64,000 bases of DNA from Herbaspirillum sp. SJZ106 (GTDB lineage: Bacteria; Pseudomonadota; Gammaproteobacteria; Burkholderiales; Burkholderiaceae_D): assembly GCF_006715495.1 (NCBI RefSeq), contig NZ_VFNI01000003.1, forward strand, positions 558,001-622,000, read 5' to 3'. A model generated the notes under the pieces. It saw only the letters and a program-made list of their open reading frames with translations, was not told the DNA's origin and ran no database searches. Below are positions 10,309-20,542 of the stretch, piece by piece; position 1 is the first letter of the stretch; each line of letters starts with the position of its first letter. A program made the translations under genes and the position numbers.

Positions 10309-10842
10309 ATGGCTAGCGAAATCGCAGTGCTGGGCGGCGGTTGTTTCTGGTGCCTGGAGGCGGTCTACCAGCAGGTCAAGGGCATCGATGCGGTGGAGTC
10401 CGGCTATACGGGAGGGACGGTCGTCAATCCCAATTATGAGCAGGTTTGCGCTGGCCAGACCGGCCATGCGGAAGTGGTGAAACTGAGTTTCGATCCGCAA
10501 ACCATCAGCTACCGGGAAATCCTGGAAATATTCTTTACCATCCACGACCCGACCACATTGAACCGCCAGGGCAACGACATCGGCACCCAATACCGTTCGG
10601 TCATCTACTACCAGAACGAGCTCCAGCGCGATACCGCCAAGCACATCATTGCCGAGATGGCGCTGGTATGGGACGCGCCCATCGTCACCGAGCTGAGTCC
10701 GGCGCAGCCCTACTACAAGGCCGAGGATTACCACCAGAACTATTTCCAGCAGCACCCCTTCCAGGGGTATTGCGCTTTTGTGGTGGCGCCCAAGTTGGCG
10801 AAATTGCGCGAGGTATTCGCAGGCAAGAGCAAGCCTGAATAA
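10309..10842 (+). CDS. msrA: peptide-methionine (S)-S-oxide reductase
   Basis: A 177-residue repair enzyme that reduces methionine-S-sulfoxide in proteins. The catalytic motif GGCFWCLEAVYQ puts the nucleophile at Cys12. The substrate pocket segments GYTGG, GHAEVVKL, HDPTTLNRQGNDIGTQYRS and YYKAEDYHQNYF follow. A candidate resolving cysteine lies near the C-terminus in QGYCAFVV. The ATG at 10309 is preceded by a strong GGGAGG ribosome site; an earlier in-frame start (10138) overlaps the divergent regulatory region and is unlikely. Confidence 0.95.
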   Translation: MASEIAVLGGGCFWCLEAVYQQVKGIDAVESGYTGGTVVNPNYEQVCAGQTGHAEVVKLSFDPQTISYREILEIFFTIHDPTTLNRQGNDIGTQYRSVIYYQNELQRDTAKHIIAEMALVWDAPIVTELSPAQPYYKAEDYHQNYFQQHPFQGYCAFVVAPKLAKLREVFAGKSKPE

Positions 10843-10862
10843 GGAAAACGGCTCTCGCGGAC

Positions 10863-10899
10863 GCGGGCGTATGGCGTGAGCCGTACGCCCGCTTTTATT
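10863..10899 (+). terminator. rho-independent terminator after msrA
   Basis: GCGGGCGTA (10863-10871) pairs perfectly with TACGCCCGC (10884-10892) over a 12-base loop, followed by TTTTATTT. Confidence 0.85.
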
Positions 10900-10979
10900 T
10901 GCGCCTTGAGCTGCTTGAGTCGTTTGAGCCGCCTGCGCCTATCGGCGCCGGGCCGAAAAAGGGGAGGGCTACGGCTTCC

Positions 10980-12185
10980 TCATTTGCCGTAGATGTAGTT
11001 GCGTGACCAGGGCAAGCCTTGCGCGCTGGTATTGGCCTTGGTGCAAACGACCTGGTACAGCGAGATCCAGTCGCGCTCGAAACCGTAGGCGCTGCCGGCC
11101 AGATAGACGCGCCAGATGCGGTAGCGCTTCTCGTCGGTGACTTTGCGGATGGCGTCGGTGTTGGCTTCGAAATTGTCGGCCCACATGCTGCAGGTCCTGG
11201 CGTAGTGGCGGCGCAGGTTTTCCACATCGAACGCTTCCAGGCCGCCTTCCTGCATGGCCTTCAAGACCGCGCTGAGGTGCGGCAGTTCGCCCGCCGGGAA
11301 CACGTACTTGTCGATGAATTCACCGGCGCCGTAAGGCGATTCGCCATTGTCGATGTCGGTGGTGGTGATGCCGTGATTCATCGCCATGCCGCCGTCAGCC
11401 AGCAGATTGTTGATCTGTCCGAAATAGAGCGGCAGGTTCTTGATGCCGACGTGTTCGAACATGCCCACGCTGGTGATGCGGTCGAAGACGCCGGTGACGT
11501 CGCGGTAGTCCTGCAGGCGGATTTCGACCTGGTCGGCGAGGCCGGCGCGTTCGACGCGTTCCCTGGCCAGCGCGTATTGGTTCTGCGACAGGGTGATGCC
11601 CACGCATTTTGCGCCGAATTTCTGCGCCGCCCGGATCACCAGCGCGCCCCAGCCGCAGCCGATGTCGAGCAGGGTCTGGCCGGGTTTGAGCTGGATCTTG
11701 TTCAGGATATGGTCGATTTTCTTGACCTGGGCGGTGGCGAGATCCTCGTCGCCGTTTTCGAAGTAGGCGCAGGAATACACCATGCGCTCATCGAGGAACA
11801 ACTGGTAGAAGTCGTTGGAGACGTCGTAGTGGTACTGGATCGCCTCGGCATCCTTCTTCTTGGTGTGGGTCACGCTGCGCACCATGCGCCCCAGCTTGCC
11901 TTCAGCCTTGAGCGTGTTGGACGCCAGCGCGTTGGCGACGTTGATGATGCTCTTGACCGCGCCCTCGACCTCGATCTTGCCCTCGACATAGGCTTCGCCC
12001 AGGTTGGCGAGGGAAGGGTTGAGCAGCGAGGTGATGGCCGATGCCTGGGGCACTTTCAGCGTGACCTCGGGGGCTCCCTGGCTGAAGTCGTATTGCTGGC
12101 CGTTCCACAACACCAGCCGCAGCGGCAGGGCCGATGCGTTGCGGACATTCTCTACCCAGGCGTCAAGCTTCTTTTCCCAAAACAC
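10980..12185 (-). CDS. cfa: cyclopropane-fatty-acyl-phospholipid synthase
   Basis: A 401-residue S-adenosylmethionine-dependent enzyme that adds a methylene bridge to unsaturated acyl chains of membrane lipids. The N-terminal lipid-binding region precedes YHYDVSNDFYQLFLDERMVYSCAYF, a strong family signature. The SAM motif is LLDIGCGWGALVIRAA, followed by GITLSQNQYALARERV and the bicarbonate-site region SVGMFEHVGIKNLPLYF. The length is close to the usual 380-410. The product usually protects membranes in stationary phase or acid (family knowledge). It is transcribed alone, 81 bases after pdxH. Confidence 0.94.
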   Translation of the reverse strand: MFWEKKLDAWVENVRNASALPLRLVLWNGQQYDFSQGAPEVTLKVPQASAITSLLNPSLANLGEAYVEGKIEVEGAVKSIINVANALASNTLKAEGKLGRMVRSVTHTKKKDAEAIQYHYDVSNDFYQLFLDERMVYSCAYFENGDEDLATAQVKKIDHILNKIQLKPGQTLLDIGCGWGALVIRAAQKFGAKCVGITLSQNQYALARERVERAGLADQVEIRLQDYRDVTGVFDRITSVGMFEHVGIKNLPLYFGQINNLLADGGMAMNHGITTTDIDNGESPYGAGEFIDKYVFPAGELPHLSAVLKAMQEGGLEAFDVENLRRHYARTCSMWADNFEANTDAIRKVTDEKRYRIWRVYLAGSAYGFERDWISLYQVVCTKANTSAQGLPWSRNYIYGK

Positions 12186-12217
12186 GATTTTCCTCCGCGT
12201 AGTGACGTGAATGCTTA

Positions 12218-12246
12218 AGAACCCGTTTCATTGTGAAACGGGTTCT
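12218..12246 (-). terminator. strong 13-bp hairpin between pdxH and cfa
   Basis: AGAACCCGTTTCA pairs perfectly with TGAAACGGGTTCT over a TTG loop. Read on the minus strand it lies 21 bases after the pdxH stop and is followed by TAAGCATT rather than a strong T-run. It is a probable pdxH terminator or mRNA-stabilising hairpin in front of cfa. Confidence 0.65.
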
Positions 12247-12267
12247 GCAGCCCCGGTCAGGCAGCGA

Positions 12268-12903
12268 TCAGGGCTGCAGGCGCTGCCGCTGCCATTCGCC
12301 GCTGTCTGTTCGGGTGTAGAGCACACGATCATGCAGGCGCGAGGGCCGGCCTTGCCAGAATTCAATGCGATCAGGGATGACCCGGTAGCCACCCCAATGG
12401 GCGGGGCGAACCGGATGGTCGCCGTATTGCCGTTTCGTCGTTTCGTATTGCTGTTCCAGCGTGTCGCGATCTGCGACTGCCTGGCTCTGCCGGGAAGCGA
12501 TGGCTCCCAATTGGCTGGCCAGGGGGCGGCTGGAGAAGTACGCGTCGCTTTCTTCCTGGCTGACGCGTTCCAGCTTCCCTTCGATGCGAACCTGGCGTTC
12601 AAGTTCGACCCAGTGGAACAGCAAGGCAACGTACGGATTGGCCTGGGCTTCCTTTCCCTTGCGGCTGTCGTAGTTGGTAAACCAGGTAAAGCCATGTTGA
12701 TCAAATTGCTTGATCAATACGATGCGCGAAGACGGTCTTCCATCGGGCCCGACGGTGGCAACGCTCATTGCGTTGGGTTCGGGGATCTGTGCTTTGGTCG
12801 CTTCGTCGAACCAGATTGCAAATTGGTCAACTGGGTCGGCGGCGACTTCGAGTTCGGACAAACTGGCGCGGCTGTAGTCTTTACGTAGGTCTGCTATCGA
12901 CAT
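12268..12903 (-). CDS. pdxH: pyridoxine/pyridoxamine 5'-phosphate oxidase
   Basis: A 211-residue FMN enzyme that oxidises pyridoxine or pyridoxamine phosphate to pyridoxal 5'-phosphate. It begins [17 protein letters not shown] and shows the FMN-binding run [20 protein letters not shown] with YDSRKGKE after it. It also has the dimer/FMN region [18 protein letters not shown] and [16 protein letters not shown], and finishes with the typical C-terminal WQRQRLQP. Length matches the family (about 210-220). It is a single gene divergent from a short unannotated gap to the right. Confidence 0.95.
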   Translation of the reverse strand: MSIADLRKDYSRASLSELEVAADPVDQFAIWFDEATKAQIPEPNAMSVATVGPDGRPSSRIVLIKQFDQHGFTWFTNYDSRKGKEAQANPYVALLFHWVELERQVRIEGKLERVSQEESDAYFSSRPLASQLGAIASRQSQAVADRDTLEQQYETTKRQYGDHPVRPAHWGGYRVIPDRIEFWQGRPSRLHDRVLYTRTDSGEWQRQRLQP

Positions 12904-13051
12904 GCTACTTGATCCTTTTGGAACAGCGCTAGATTAGCGCGTTTTAAAAAGTTCTGCAGAGATGCAAAACGGCGAATGCGAGCCATTGTGCGACATCCTG
13001 GCCATTGGCTCAATGATCCATTGCAAGGATTGCACATGTGCCGGGGACGTA

Positions 13052-13080
13052 AAAAAGCCGATGCGCAAGGCATCGGCTTT
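13052..13080 (-). terminator. rho-independent terminator after the first yceI gene
   Basis: On the minus strand AAAGCCGATGC pairs with GCATCGGCTTT over a five-base loop and runs into TTTTTTAC. It lies just downstream of the stop at 13105. Confidence 0.85.
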
Positions 13081-13104
13081 CTATGGGGGCAGGCCCGATG
13101 CTGA

Positions 13105-13680
13105 TCAGTTGCTCTTGATCGCCTCGACCTGGATGGCCAGCTTGGTTTCCATGGAGAAGCCGTATTTCGCGCCGTAGTCGATGCCGAAGTCGGCGCGGTT
13201 GAAGCTGGCCGAGGCATCGCCGCCGCAGACTTCGCGCTTGAGCATCGGGTGCTGGATGCAGTTGAACTTGTTGATGGCCAGCGTCAGCGGCTTGGTCACG
13301 CCATGCAGGGTCAGCGTGCCTTCGACCGATACCGGCTTGTCGCCGTCGAACTTGATGGCGGTGCCCTTGTAGACGGCGGTCGGGTACTTGGCCACGTCGA
13401 ATATCTCGGCGCCCTTGGCATGCTCGTTCATCTTGGCATGGCCGAAGTCGATCGAGGAAGTGTCGACGGTAATTTCCATGGTGCCGGTCTTGGCGGCGCG
13501 GTCGAGGTTCACGGTGCCGCTGGTCTTGGTGAATTTGCCGCGCCAGAACGACACGCCCATGTGGTCGGCTTCGAAGCTGGGATAGGTGTGGTTCGGATCG
13601 ATGGTGTAGGTGTCGGCGGCGAAGGCGGAGCCGACGGTGCCGGCGGCGATCAGGGCGAGGAGGGCGTGGTTCAGTTTCAT
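13105..13680 (-). CDS. yceI: YceI-family periplasmic lipid-binding protein
   Basis: A 191-residue precursor with a Sec signal ([21 protein letters not shown]). The mature YceI lipocalin-like fold is marked by [19 protein letters not shown] and [22 protein letters not shown], then [18 protein letters not shown] and a [16 protein letters not shown] strand. Members bind isoprenoids such as ubiquinone or similar lipids in the periplasm. It is the third gene of a minus-strand set made of a cytochrome b561 and two YceI proteins, a known association that suggests quinone-linked electron handling. The exact ligand is not known. Confidence 0.9.
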   Translation of the reverse strand: MKLNHALLALIAAGTVGSAFAADTYTIDPNHTYPSFEADHMGVSFWRGKFTKTSGTVNLDRAAKTGTMEITVDTSSIDFGHAKMNEHAKGAEIFDVAKYPTAVYKGTAIKFDGDKPVSVEGTLTLHGVTKPLTLAINKFNCIQHPMLKREVCGGDASASFNRADFGIDYGAKYGFSMETKLAIQVEAIKSN

Positions 13681-13791
13681 GTATCGGTTCCTTGTAGGTA
13701 ATGTTGGCGCTTCAAACGCGATGCGTCTGGCGGGCGCGGACTGTTGCGTGGATGGCGCGGTTCTTCTGATGTGTTCTGCCGGCGAGGCGGG

Positions 13792-14370
13792 TTATGGCGT
13801 GGCGACGATATGGAACTTGATGCTCACTTCATCGGCCACCATGCCGGTATCTTTCCATTCGCCTTCGCCGATGTTGTAGGTCAGGCGCTTGATCGGCAGC
13901 GTGCCGTCGAAGACTTGGGCATTGCCTTCTTTCTTTACCGCCAGCGGGAAGCTGACATCGGTGCTTTTGCCCTTGATGGTCAGCTTGCCGGCGACATCGA
14001 ATCGGGTGCCGGCCGGTGCGCCGGCGCTGGGCTTGATCGAGCTTGCCACGAACGTGGCCTTGGGAAATTGGGCCGCGTTGAACCATTCCTTCTTCTGCAC
14101 TTCCTGGTTGTATTCGGCGGCGCCCAGGTCGAAGCTGGCAATGTCGATGTCAACGCTGGCACGGCCTTCGGCAGGCTTGGCCGGATCGAAATCGATGGCG
14201 GCGGTGAATTTCTTGAACTTGGCGTCAATCGGCACGTTCAGTTGCTTGAAGGTGGCGGTGACCGCGCTTTTGGCGGCATCGACCTTGAGCGGCGCGGCCT
14301 GGGCCGAAGCGGCCAGCGCGATCGTTCCGATGGCGATCAGGGAGGGGGAGAGGAAGCTTCGCAGTGTCAT
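13792..14370 (-). CDS. second YceI-family periplasmic protein
   Basis: A 192-residue paralogue of its neighbour. The ATG at 14370 gives a good signal peptide (MTLRSFLSPSLIAIGTIALA, then ASAQAAPLK); the frame continues upstream but without a credible signal. The YceI body shows AVTATFKQLNVPIDAKFKKF, then VDIDIASFDLGAAEYNQE, WFNAAQFPKATFVASSI and GKLTIKGKSTDVSFPL. It lies 82 bases after the cytochrome b561 gene and 111 before the other yceI. Sequence divergence from its neighbour suggests separate ligands or partners rather than a recent duplication. Confidence 0.88.
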   Translation of the reverse strand: MTLRSFLSPSLIAIGTIALAASAQAAPLKVDAAKSAVTATFKQLNVPIDAKFKKFTAAIDFDPAKPAEGRASVDIDIASFDLGAAEYNQEVQKKEWFNAAQFPKATFVASSIKPSAGAPAGTRFDVAGKLTIKGKSTDVSFPLAVKKEGNAQVFDGTLPIKRLTYNIGEGEWKDTGMVADEVSIKFHIVATP

Positions 14371-14452
14371 AGGGGGTTCCGGTAAAGACAAACTGAAACG
14401 AACTGAAACAAACAGTGGGCTTGGGGCAAATCGGCAGATGCCGGCGGGCCGC

Positions 14453-14977
14453 TTACGGCAGCATGCGCCGGAAGAGGTTGTCGCGGTCGATGAACTGGTG
14501 CTTGAGCGCGGCCAGCACATGCAGGCAGAAGGCCGCCAGCAGGACCATGTTCAGCGCATAGTGCATGTCCTTGAGCAGCGGCTTGAGTTCCGGATTGGGC
14601 GCCATCAGCACCGGCAGCGGCACGATGCCCAGGTAAACCACCGGCACGCCGGCCGACAGGCTGTAGAAATAACCGGAGAGCGGGACGGCGAACATGAGTA
14701 CGTACAGGCCCACATGCATCCAATGCGCCATGCTCTGCTGCCAGCGCGGCATATGTGCCGGGTAGGCGGGCGCTTTATTGCTGAGGCGCCACAGCAGCCG
14801 CAGGCAGGCCAGGGCCAGTACGGTGACGCCTATCCATTTGTGCCAGGAGAAGTATTTGAGCTTGGTCGGGGTCAGTCCGGGGATGTCGACCATGGTCAGT
14901 CCCAGGCCGAAGGCGGAGATGATCAGCAGGGCGATCAGCCAGTGCAGCAGCACGGCGGGTTTGGTGTAGCGGTCCAT
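14453..14977 (-). CDS. cybB: cytochrome b561
   Basis: A 174-residue inner-membrane di-haem cytochrome with four membrane segments. Candidate haem-ligand histidines lie in VLLHWLIALLI, YFSWHKWIGVTVLALA, MAHWMHVGLYVLMFA and MHYALNMVLLAAFCLHVLAA. I use ATG 14977 (MDRYTKPAVLLHW), which begins just before the first helix; the alternative ATG at 15034 adds a Gln-rich stretch. Proteins of this family oxidise ubiquinol or pass electrons to periplasmic partners. Two YceI genes follow on the same strand, probably one operon. Confidence 0.88.
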   Translation of the reverse strand: MDRYTKPAVLLHWLIALLIISAFGLGLTMVDIPGLTPTKLKYFSWHKWIGVTVLALACLRLLWRLSNKAPAYPAHMPRWQQSMAHWMHVGLYVLMFAVPLSGYFYSLSAGVPVVYLGIVPLPVLMAPNPELKPLLKDMHYALNMVLLAAFCLHVLAALKHQFIDRDNLFRRMLP

Positions 14978-15227
14978 AGCGTGTGAATTTTGTTGTTGCG
15001 GTTGGAACGGTGTGGCCTGAAATGGTTTCGTCACAGCAGGGAGCCAGGCCAGGAATTGCGCGATGGAGACGCTGCGGCAAATTCCTCAGTGCATTGCATC
15101 ATGCCATTCTTTTGCCGGTATGTGAGTATAAAGAGGTTGGCAAGGGGCCATTACTGCTTGAAATGGAATTTCACCCATCCGGTTTTGCGAGCAATCCTGT
15201 CGGCGAGCGGAGGGCGTGGGCGGGGAA

Positions 15228-15256
15228 ACAAAAATGGCGTGCAGGAAGCACGCCAT
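15228..15256 (-). terminator. rho-independent terminator after purB
   Basis: On the minus strand ATGGCGTGC pairs with GCACGCCAT over AGGAA/TTCCT and runs into TTTTTGTTT. It lies 44 bases downstream of the purB stop. Confidence 0.85.
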
Positions 15257-15299
15257 GGGGCGGGGGGGATTGCCTGCCCGGCGGCAGGCGATCCGGGGC

Positions 15300-16772
<1,473 letters not shown>

Positions 16773-16850
16773 CTATCCGGCCCCAGTTTTGCGGGCTTGT
16801 TGCTTTCCGGCCGGCCGGGGCGGGCGCCTGAATTTGAGCCCAAGTCCGAA

Positions 16851-16859
16851 TGCTATAAT
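16851..16859 (+). promoter_or_regulatory. extended -10 promoter for the GST gene
   Basis: TGCTATAAT is a perfect extended -10 element (TGn before TATAAT at 16854-16859), 27 bases before the ATG at 16886. A weak TTGAGC at 16834 has only a 14-base spacer, so recognition would depend on the extended -10. Confidence 0.65.
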
Positions 16860-16885
16860 CGCTGCGGATAATTACACTAAAGACT

Positions 16886-17500
16886 ATGCTGAAACTCATT
16901 GGCTCTTACGCCAGTCCGTTCGTGCGCAAGGTACGCGTCGTAATGGCTGAGAAAAAAATCGATTACGAACTCATCCTGGAAGATGTCTGGAGCGCATCGA
17001 CCACCATCCAGCAAAGCAATCCGCTGGGCAAGGTGCCTTGCCTGCTGATGGACGACGGCGGCGCCATGTTCGATTCGCGCGTGATCGTCGAATACCTCGA
17101 TACCCTGACCCCGGTCGGCAAGCTCTTGCCGACCAACGGCCGCGAGCGCGCCGAGATCAAGTGCTGGGAAGCGCTGGCCGATGGCTTGCTGGATGCCGCA
17201 GTGCTGGTGCGCCTGGAAAAGACCCAGCGCCCCACCAAGCAGCAGAGCCCGGAATGGATCAAGCGCCAGTGGAGCAAGGTGGAGGCGTCGCTCAAGGCGA
17301 TGGCCGATGGCCTGGGGGACAAGCCGTTTTGCGTCGGCAACCACTACAGCCTGGCCGACGTCGCCGTCGGTTGCGCTTTGGGCTGGCTGGCTTTCCGTTT
17401 CCCCGATCTGACGTGGCGCGAAGACTATCCGGAGCTGGCCCGCCTGTTCGACAAGCTGTCGGAACGGCAGTCATTCAGGGATACGGTGCCGCAGGTCTGA
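16886..17500 (+). CDS. glutathione S-transferase family protein
   Basis: A 204-residue soluble GST. The N-terminal thioredoxin-like domain starts MLKLIGSYASPFVRKVRVVM and contains NPLGKVPCLLMDDG and the glutathione-binding DSRVIVEYLD. The all-helical C-terminal domain carries KPFCVGNHYSLADVAVGCAL, the usual N-capping box region. It resembles the YibF-like/SspA-neighbourhood GSTs common in proteobacteria, whose substrates are poorly known. It is divergent from purB and convergent with bfr, with a bidirectional terminator between. Function beyond the fold cannot be stated. Confidence 0.88.
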   Translation: MLKLIGSYASPFVRKVRVVMAEKKIDYELILEDVWSASTTIQQSNPLGKVPCLLMDDGGAMFDSRVIVEYLDTLTPVGKLLPTNGRERAEIKCWEALADGLLDAAVLVRLEKTQRPTKQQSPEWIKRQWSKVEASLKAMADGLGDKPFCVGNHYSLADVAVGCALGWLAFRFPDLTWREDYPELARLFDKLSERQSFRDTVPQV

Positions 17501-17532
17501 ACCCGGAGCGGCGCGCAGGCGCCGATGGATGT

Positions 17533-17564
17533 AAAAAAACGCGCTTCTGGAAGCGCGTTTTTTT
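17533..17564. terminator. bidirectional terminator between the GST gene and bfr
   Basis: AAAAAAACGCGCTTC and GAAGCGCGTTTTTTT form a near-perfect hairpin with A- and T-runs on its two sides, so it can end transcription in both directions between the convergent genes. Confidence 0.92.
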
Positions 17565-17585
17565 ATGGCAGGCCATCCGTCAGGC

Positions 17586-18065
17586 TTACTCGCTGGCCGG
17601 GGACATCTGGCTTTGCAGGTAATTCTGGATGCCGACTTTCTCGATCAGGTCCAGCTGGGTTTCCAGCCAGTCGATATGCTCTTCGGTATCGTCCAGGATC
17701 ATCTGGAACAGTTCGCGGGAGACATAGTCGCCGTGCTGTTCGCAGGTGGCGATGCCTTCCTTGACGGTCTTGTGCGCAGCCTTTTCCAGCTTCAGGTCGC
17801 ACTCGATCATTTCCTTGGTGTTCTCGCCGATCATCAGCTTGTGCAGCGCCTGCAGGTTGGGCAGGCCGTCCAGCATCAGGATGCGGTCGATCAGCTTGTC
17901 GGCATGCTTCATTTCGCCGATCGACTCGGCGTATTCCTTGGCGCCGATCTTGTCCAGGCCCCAGTGCTTGTACATGCGGGCATGCAGGAAATACTGATTG
18001 ATTGCGGTGAGCTCGTTTGTCAGTTGCGCATTGAGCAACTTGATGACAGCTGGATCGCCTTTCAT
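17586..18065 (-). CDS. bfr: bacterioferritin
   Basis: A 159-residue haem-containing iron-storage subunit that oxidises and stores Fe(II) in a 24-mer shell. The haem ligand Met52 is present in ESIGEMKHADKL. The ferroxidase residues appear as Glu18 (TNELTAINQYF), Glu51, His54, the Glu in MIECDLKLE and the pair in DDTEEHIDWLE. ATG 18065 (MKGDPAVIKLLNAQL) gives the standard N-terminus; the longer open frame to 18134 is not conserved-looking. It ends the iron cluster on this strand, and its Bfd partner is encoded at 20285-20512. Confidence 0.95.
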   Translation of the reverse strand: MKGDPAVIKLLNAQLTNELTAINQYFLHARMYKHWGLDKIGAKEYAESIGEMKHADKLIDRILMLDGLPNLQALHKLMIGENTKEMIECDLKLEKAAHKTVKEGIATCEQHGDYVSRELFQMILDDTEEHIDWLETQLDLIEKVGIQNYLQSQMSPASE

Positions 18066-18282
18066 GGGAACCTCTGAATTCGTTGGTAGATGAAGAAGCC
18101 GCACACAGGAGCCGGGCCAATGGGCCGAGGACATGCGGCGGCAAGAACGGACGCATCATAGCGCAGGCCTTTTGTTTCTTCATCATTAATTAGCGCGAAT
18201 CATTCTTGTCATAATTCTTCGTTGCTTTGCGCAAGCAGGCGAAGAGCGCCGGTCGCCGGGTTGGCGCGATGCGCCCGGAGCG

Positions 18283-18322
18283 GGAAAAAACAAAGCCTCC
18301 ATCGCATCACGAGGGAGGCTTT
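18283..18322 (-). terminator. rho-independent terminator after exbD
   Basis: On the minus strand AAAGCCTCC pairs with GGAGGCTTT over a 13-base loop and runs into GTTTTTTCCC. It separates the tonB-exbB-exbD transcript from bfr. Confidence 0.8.
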
Positions 18323-18396
18323 GCCTGGTGTCGGCGATGGCCAGGCTGCAGGGCATCGCCGACTTGTCGCGCTTGTTTCTGCGCTTGCTGCCGTGT

Positions 18397-18813
18397 TTAC
18401 TTCTTGTCCGGCTCCGTGACGAAACCGATCTTGGTCAGGCCGCCGGATTGCGCGGCGGACATCACCTGGGCCACCTTTTCATATTGCGTGGTGCGTTCGG
18501 CGCGCAGGTGCAGTTCGGGTTGCGGTTGCTTCTGGGCGGCGGCGGCGATACGCAAGCCCAACTGGTTGCTGTCGATCTTTTCTTCGTTCCAGAACACTGC
18601 GCCGCTGGCGTCGATGGAGAGGTTGATGCTTTCCGGCTTGACCTCATCCGGCTGGCTGCTGGCCTTGGGCAGGTCGATCTTCACCGCATGGTTCATCACC
18701 GGGATGGTGATGATGAAGATGATCAGCAGCACCAGCATCACGTCGACCAGCGGCGTGGTGTTGATCTCCGGGTTGAAATCGTCGTCCGAATCGGACAGGG
18801 AACCCATGGCCAT
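18397..18813 (-). CDS. exbD: ExbD/TolR-family biopolymer transport protein
   Basis: A 138-residue inner-membrane protein with one N-terminal membrane helix and a periplasmic domain. The key Asp of the proton pathway lies in INTTPLVDVMLVLLIIFIIT. With ExbB it converts the proton gradient into motion of TonB for outer-membrane uptake of iron chelates or haem. Its ATG shares one base with the exbB stop (TAATG), indicating translational coupling. Assignment to ExbD and not TolR rests on the adjacent tonB and iron genes. Confidence 0.92.
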   Translation of the reverse strand: MAMGSLSDSDDDFNPEINTTPLVDVMLVLLIIFIITIPVMNHAVKIDLPKASSQPDEVKPESINLSIDASGAVFWNEEKIDSNQLGLRIAAAAQKQPQPELHLRAERTTQYEKVAQVMSAAQSGGLTKIGFVTEPDKK

Positions 18814-19544
18814 TACGCTCTCCCGACGGCGGACAGTTTGGCCTTACCGCCGTTTTTTTCCGATTCTTCCGAAGCGGTGCGCGAACCGGTCACGAACAGG
18901 GCGTGCAGGTCGAAGCCGAACTTGTTCAACTTGGCGATGATGGTCTTGTTGCCGCGCACCAGGGCGTTGTAGCCGAAGGTGGCGGGAATCGCCACGGCCA
19001 GGCCCAGCGCGGTCATGATCAGCGCTTCGCCGACGGGGCCGGCGACCTTGTCGATGCTGGCCTGGCCGGTGGTGCCGATCGACACCAGCGCGTGGTAGAT
19101 GCCCCAGACGGTGCCGAACAGGCCGACGAACGGGGCGGTCGAGCCGACCGACGCCAGCACGGCCATGCCGGCCTGCAGCTTGCCGGAGGCTTCATCGATG
19201 GCCTGGCGCAGCGACAGGGTGACCCAGTCGCTGACCGACAGCTGGTCGTGCAGGTGGCCCTTGTGGGCGGTGTGGTGGCTCATCGCGGTGACGCCGGCAC
19301 GGGCGACATCGGCGAACGGATTGTCCTCGCCCAGCGTGGCCACGCCTTCGGGCAGGCTGGTGGTGTCCCAGAACTGATGGCCGGCGGCGTCCGATGCCTT
19401 GGACAGGCGCAGCAATTGGATCGCCTTGGTGACGATCACGTACCAGGATGCGATCGACATGGCCACCAACAGGACGGCAACGCCCTTGGTCACGAAATCT
19501 CCTTGAGCCCAAAGGCTTTCCAATCCGTACGGACTAACTTCCAT
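18813..19544 (-). CDS. exbB: ExbB/TolQ/MotA-family proton channel protein
   Basis: A 243-residue inner-membrane protein with three membrane helices: near residues 17-38 (FVTKGVAVLLVAMSIASWYV), in the region AGMAVLASVGSTAPFVGLFG with TVWGIYHAL following, and in ALIMTALGLAVAIPATFGYN. The last two carry the family Thr and glycine-rich pore motifs. It forms the proton-driven motor with ExbD and TonB. It lies 29 bases after tonB. The C-terminal tail is charged and low-complexity (SEESEKNGGKAKLS). Confidence 0.93.
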   Translation of the reverse strand: MEVSPYGLESLWAQGDFVTKGVAVLLVAMSIASWYVIVTKAIQLLRLSKASDAAGHQFWDTTSLPEGVATLGEDNPFADVARAGVTAMSHHTAHKGHLHDQLSVSDWVTLSLRQAIDEASGKLQAGMAVLASVGSTAPFVGLFGTVWGIYHALVSIGTTGQASIDKVAGPVGEALIMTALGLAVAIPATFGYNALVRGNKTIIAKLNKFGFDLHALFVTGSRTASEESEKNGGKAKLSAVGRA

Positions 19545-19573
19545 GATGACTTCCTTTGCTACTGTTTGTGAGT

Positions 19574-20275
19574 TTATGAATTGAGTTTGAAGGCAATGCT
19601 GCCGGTGGTGGCAACGACGATGGCGCGGCCATCCTCGATATAGGGCTTATACACGGCGCGCATGACGGCGCGGCGCGCTTCCTCGTCCAGCCGGGGATAG
19701 CCGGAAGACTTGATGATTTCCACCTTTTCGGCGCGGCCGCCGGTATTGACGGTCACCTTGAACTGCACCACGCCTTCTTCGCCCATGCGTTTGGAGACGG
19801 CGGGGTAATTCACCCGCGGCGGCTCAATGTATTCGATGCCGGAGGTGATCTGCTTGGGCAAGACGGGGCCGGGCGGCGCCGCCGGCGCCGGGGCGGGCGC
19901 TGCTGCTGCCGGGGGGGAAGGTTCGGCCGGCTGCGGCGGTTGCGGGGGCGCGGTGATGGCGGTCGGGGCCGGCGCTTGCGTGACCGGTATCGGTGGTGGC
20001 GGGGTGATGTTTTTCTTGACCGTCTTGACGACCTTGGGCGGCGTCGGCTCTGCCTTGGGCGGGGCCGGTTCCGGCGCTTTTTCCGGGACGATGAAGGTGG
20101 CGATCACTTCTTTGGGGATGGCGCTGGCGACCTGGTGGACCAGGCCGCTTTGCAGGGCCCAGAAAAAGGCGATGTGCAAAAGGATGATCAGCCCGAGCGG
20201 GCCGATTTTTCGTGCCTGGCGCATCAATGTGCTGGGGGAGCTGCTATTCATAACAGGTGGCGAAATTGCGTTCAT
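19574..20275 (-). CDS. tonB: TonB energy-transducing protein
   Basis: A 233-residue protein. The N-terminal anchor is IGPLGLIILLHIAFFWALQSG. A periplasm-spanning proline/alanine-rich stretch follows (roughly residues 65-145, with PAPAPAAPPGPVLP), and the C-terminal TonB domain contains [20 protein letters not shown], then SSGYPRLDEEARRAVM. TonB carries energy from ExbBD to outer-membrane receptors. The start may instead be the Met eight residues later. It lies nine bases after bfd, in an iron-gene cluster, so iron/haem uptake is its likely role. No receptor gene is present in the window. Confidence 0.92.
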   Translation of the reverse strand: MNAISPPVMNSSSPSTLMRQARKIGPLGLIILLHIAFFWALQSGLVHQVASAIPKEVIATFIVPEKAPEPAPPKAEPTPPKVVKTVKKNITPPPPIPVTQAPAPTAITAPPQPPQPAEPSPPAAAAPAPAPAAPPGPVLPKQITSGIEYIEPPRVNYPAVSKRMGEEGVVQFKVTVNTGGRAEKVEIIKSSGYPRLDEEARRAVMRAVYKPYIEDGRAIVVATTGSIAFKLNS

Positions 20276-20284
20276 GAATTTGGC

Positions 20285-20512
20285 TTATGCCGCCGCCATC
20301 GATGCATGGAACATGATGGGACGCGCATTTTGATGTGTCTGGGAGGCATTGTTGAGACATTCGCGCAGGACGTGCTTGGCGCAAGAGTGACATTTGCCGC
20401 AGCACGTGCCAACGCCGAATTGCGCGCGCAACTCGGCCATGGATGTCAGCCCTGCATCGACTGCCTGGTGAATCTTGCCTTCTGAAACATTATTACAAAC
20501 ACATACGATCAT
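20285..20512 (-). CDS. bfd: bacterioferritin-associated ferredoxin
   Basis: A 75-residue [2Fe-2S] protein that reduces bacterioferritin haem to release stored iron. The cluster ligands fit Cys4 and Cys6 (MIVCVCNNVS) and Cys38/Cys41 in GTCCGKCHSCAK, with an extra Cys37 and Cys44. The start region MIVCVCNNVSEGKIHQAV is the classic BFD N-terminus. It sits in the same cluster as bfr, tonB and exbBD and is normally induced when iron is short. Confidence 0.93.
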   Translation of the reverse strand: MIVCVCNNVSEGKIHQAVDAGLTSMAELRAQFGVGTCCGKCHSCAKHVLRECLNNASQTHQNARPIMFHASMAAA

Positions 20513-20542
20513 TGTACGCCTTGCCGCCTGCTGTATCAGGCC

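Noticed and set aside
18397..19544. tolQ-tolR of the Tol-Pal system
   Set aside because: The directly linked tonB, bfd, bfr and hemP genes point to the ExbB-ExbD form, and no tolA, tolB or pal lies nearby.
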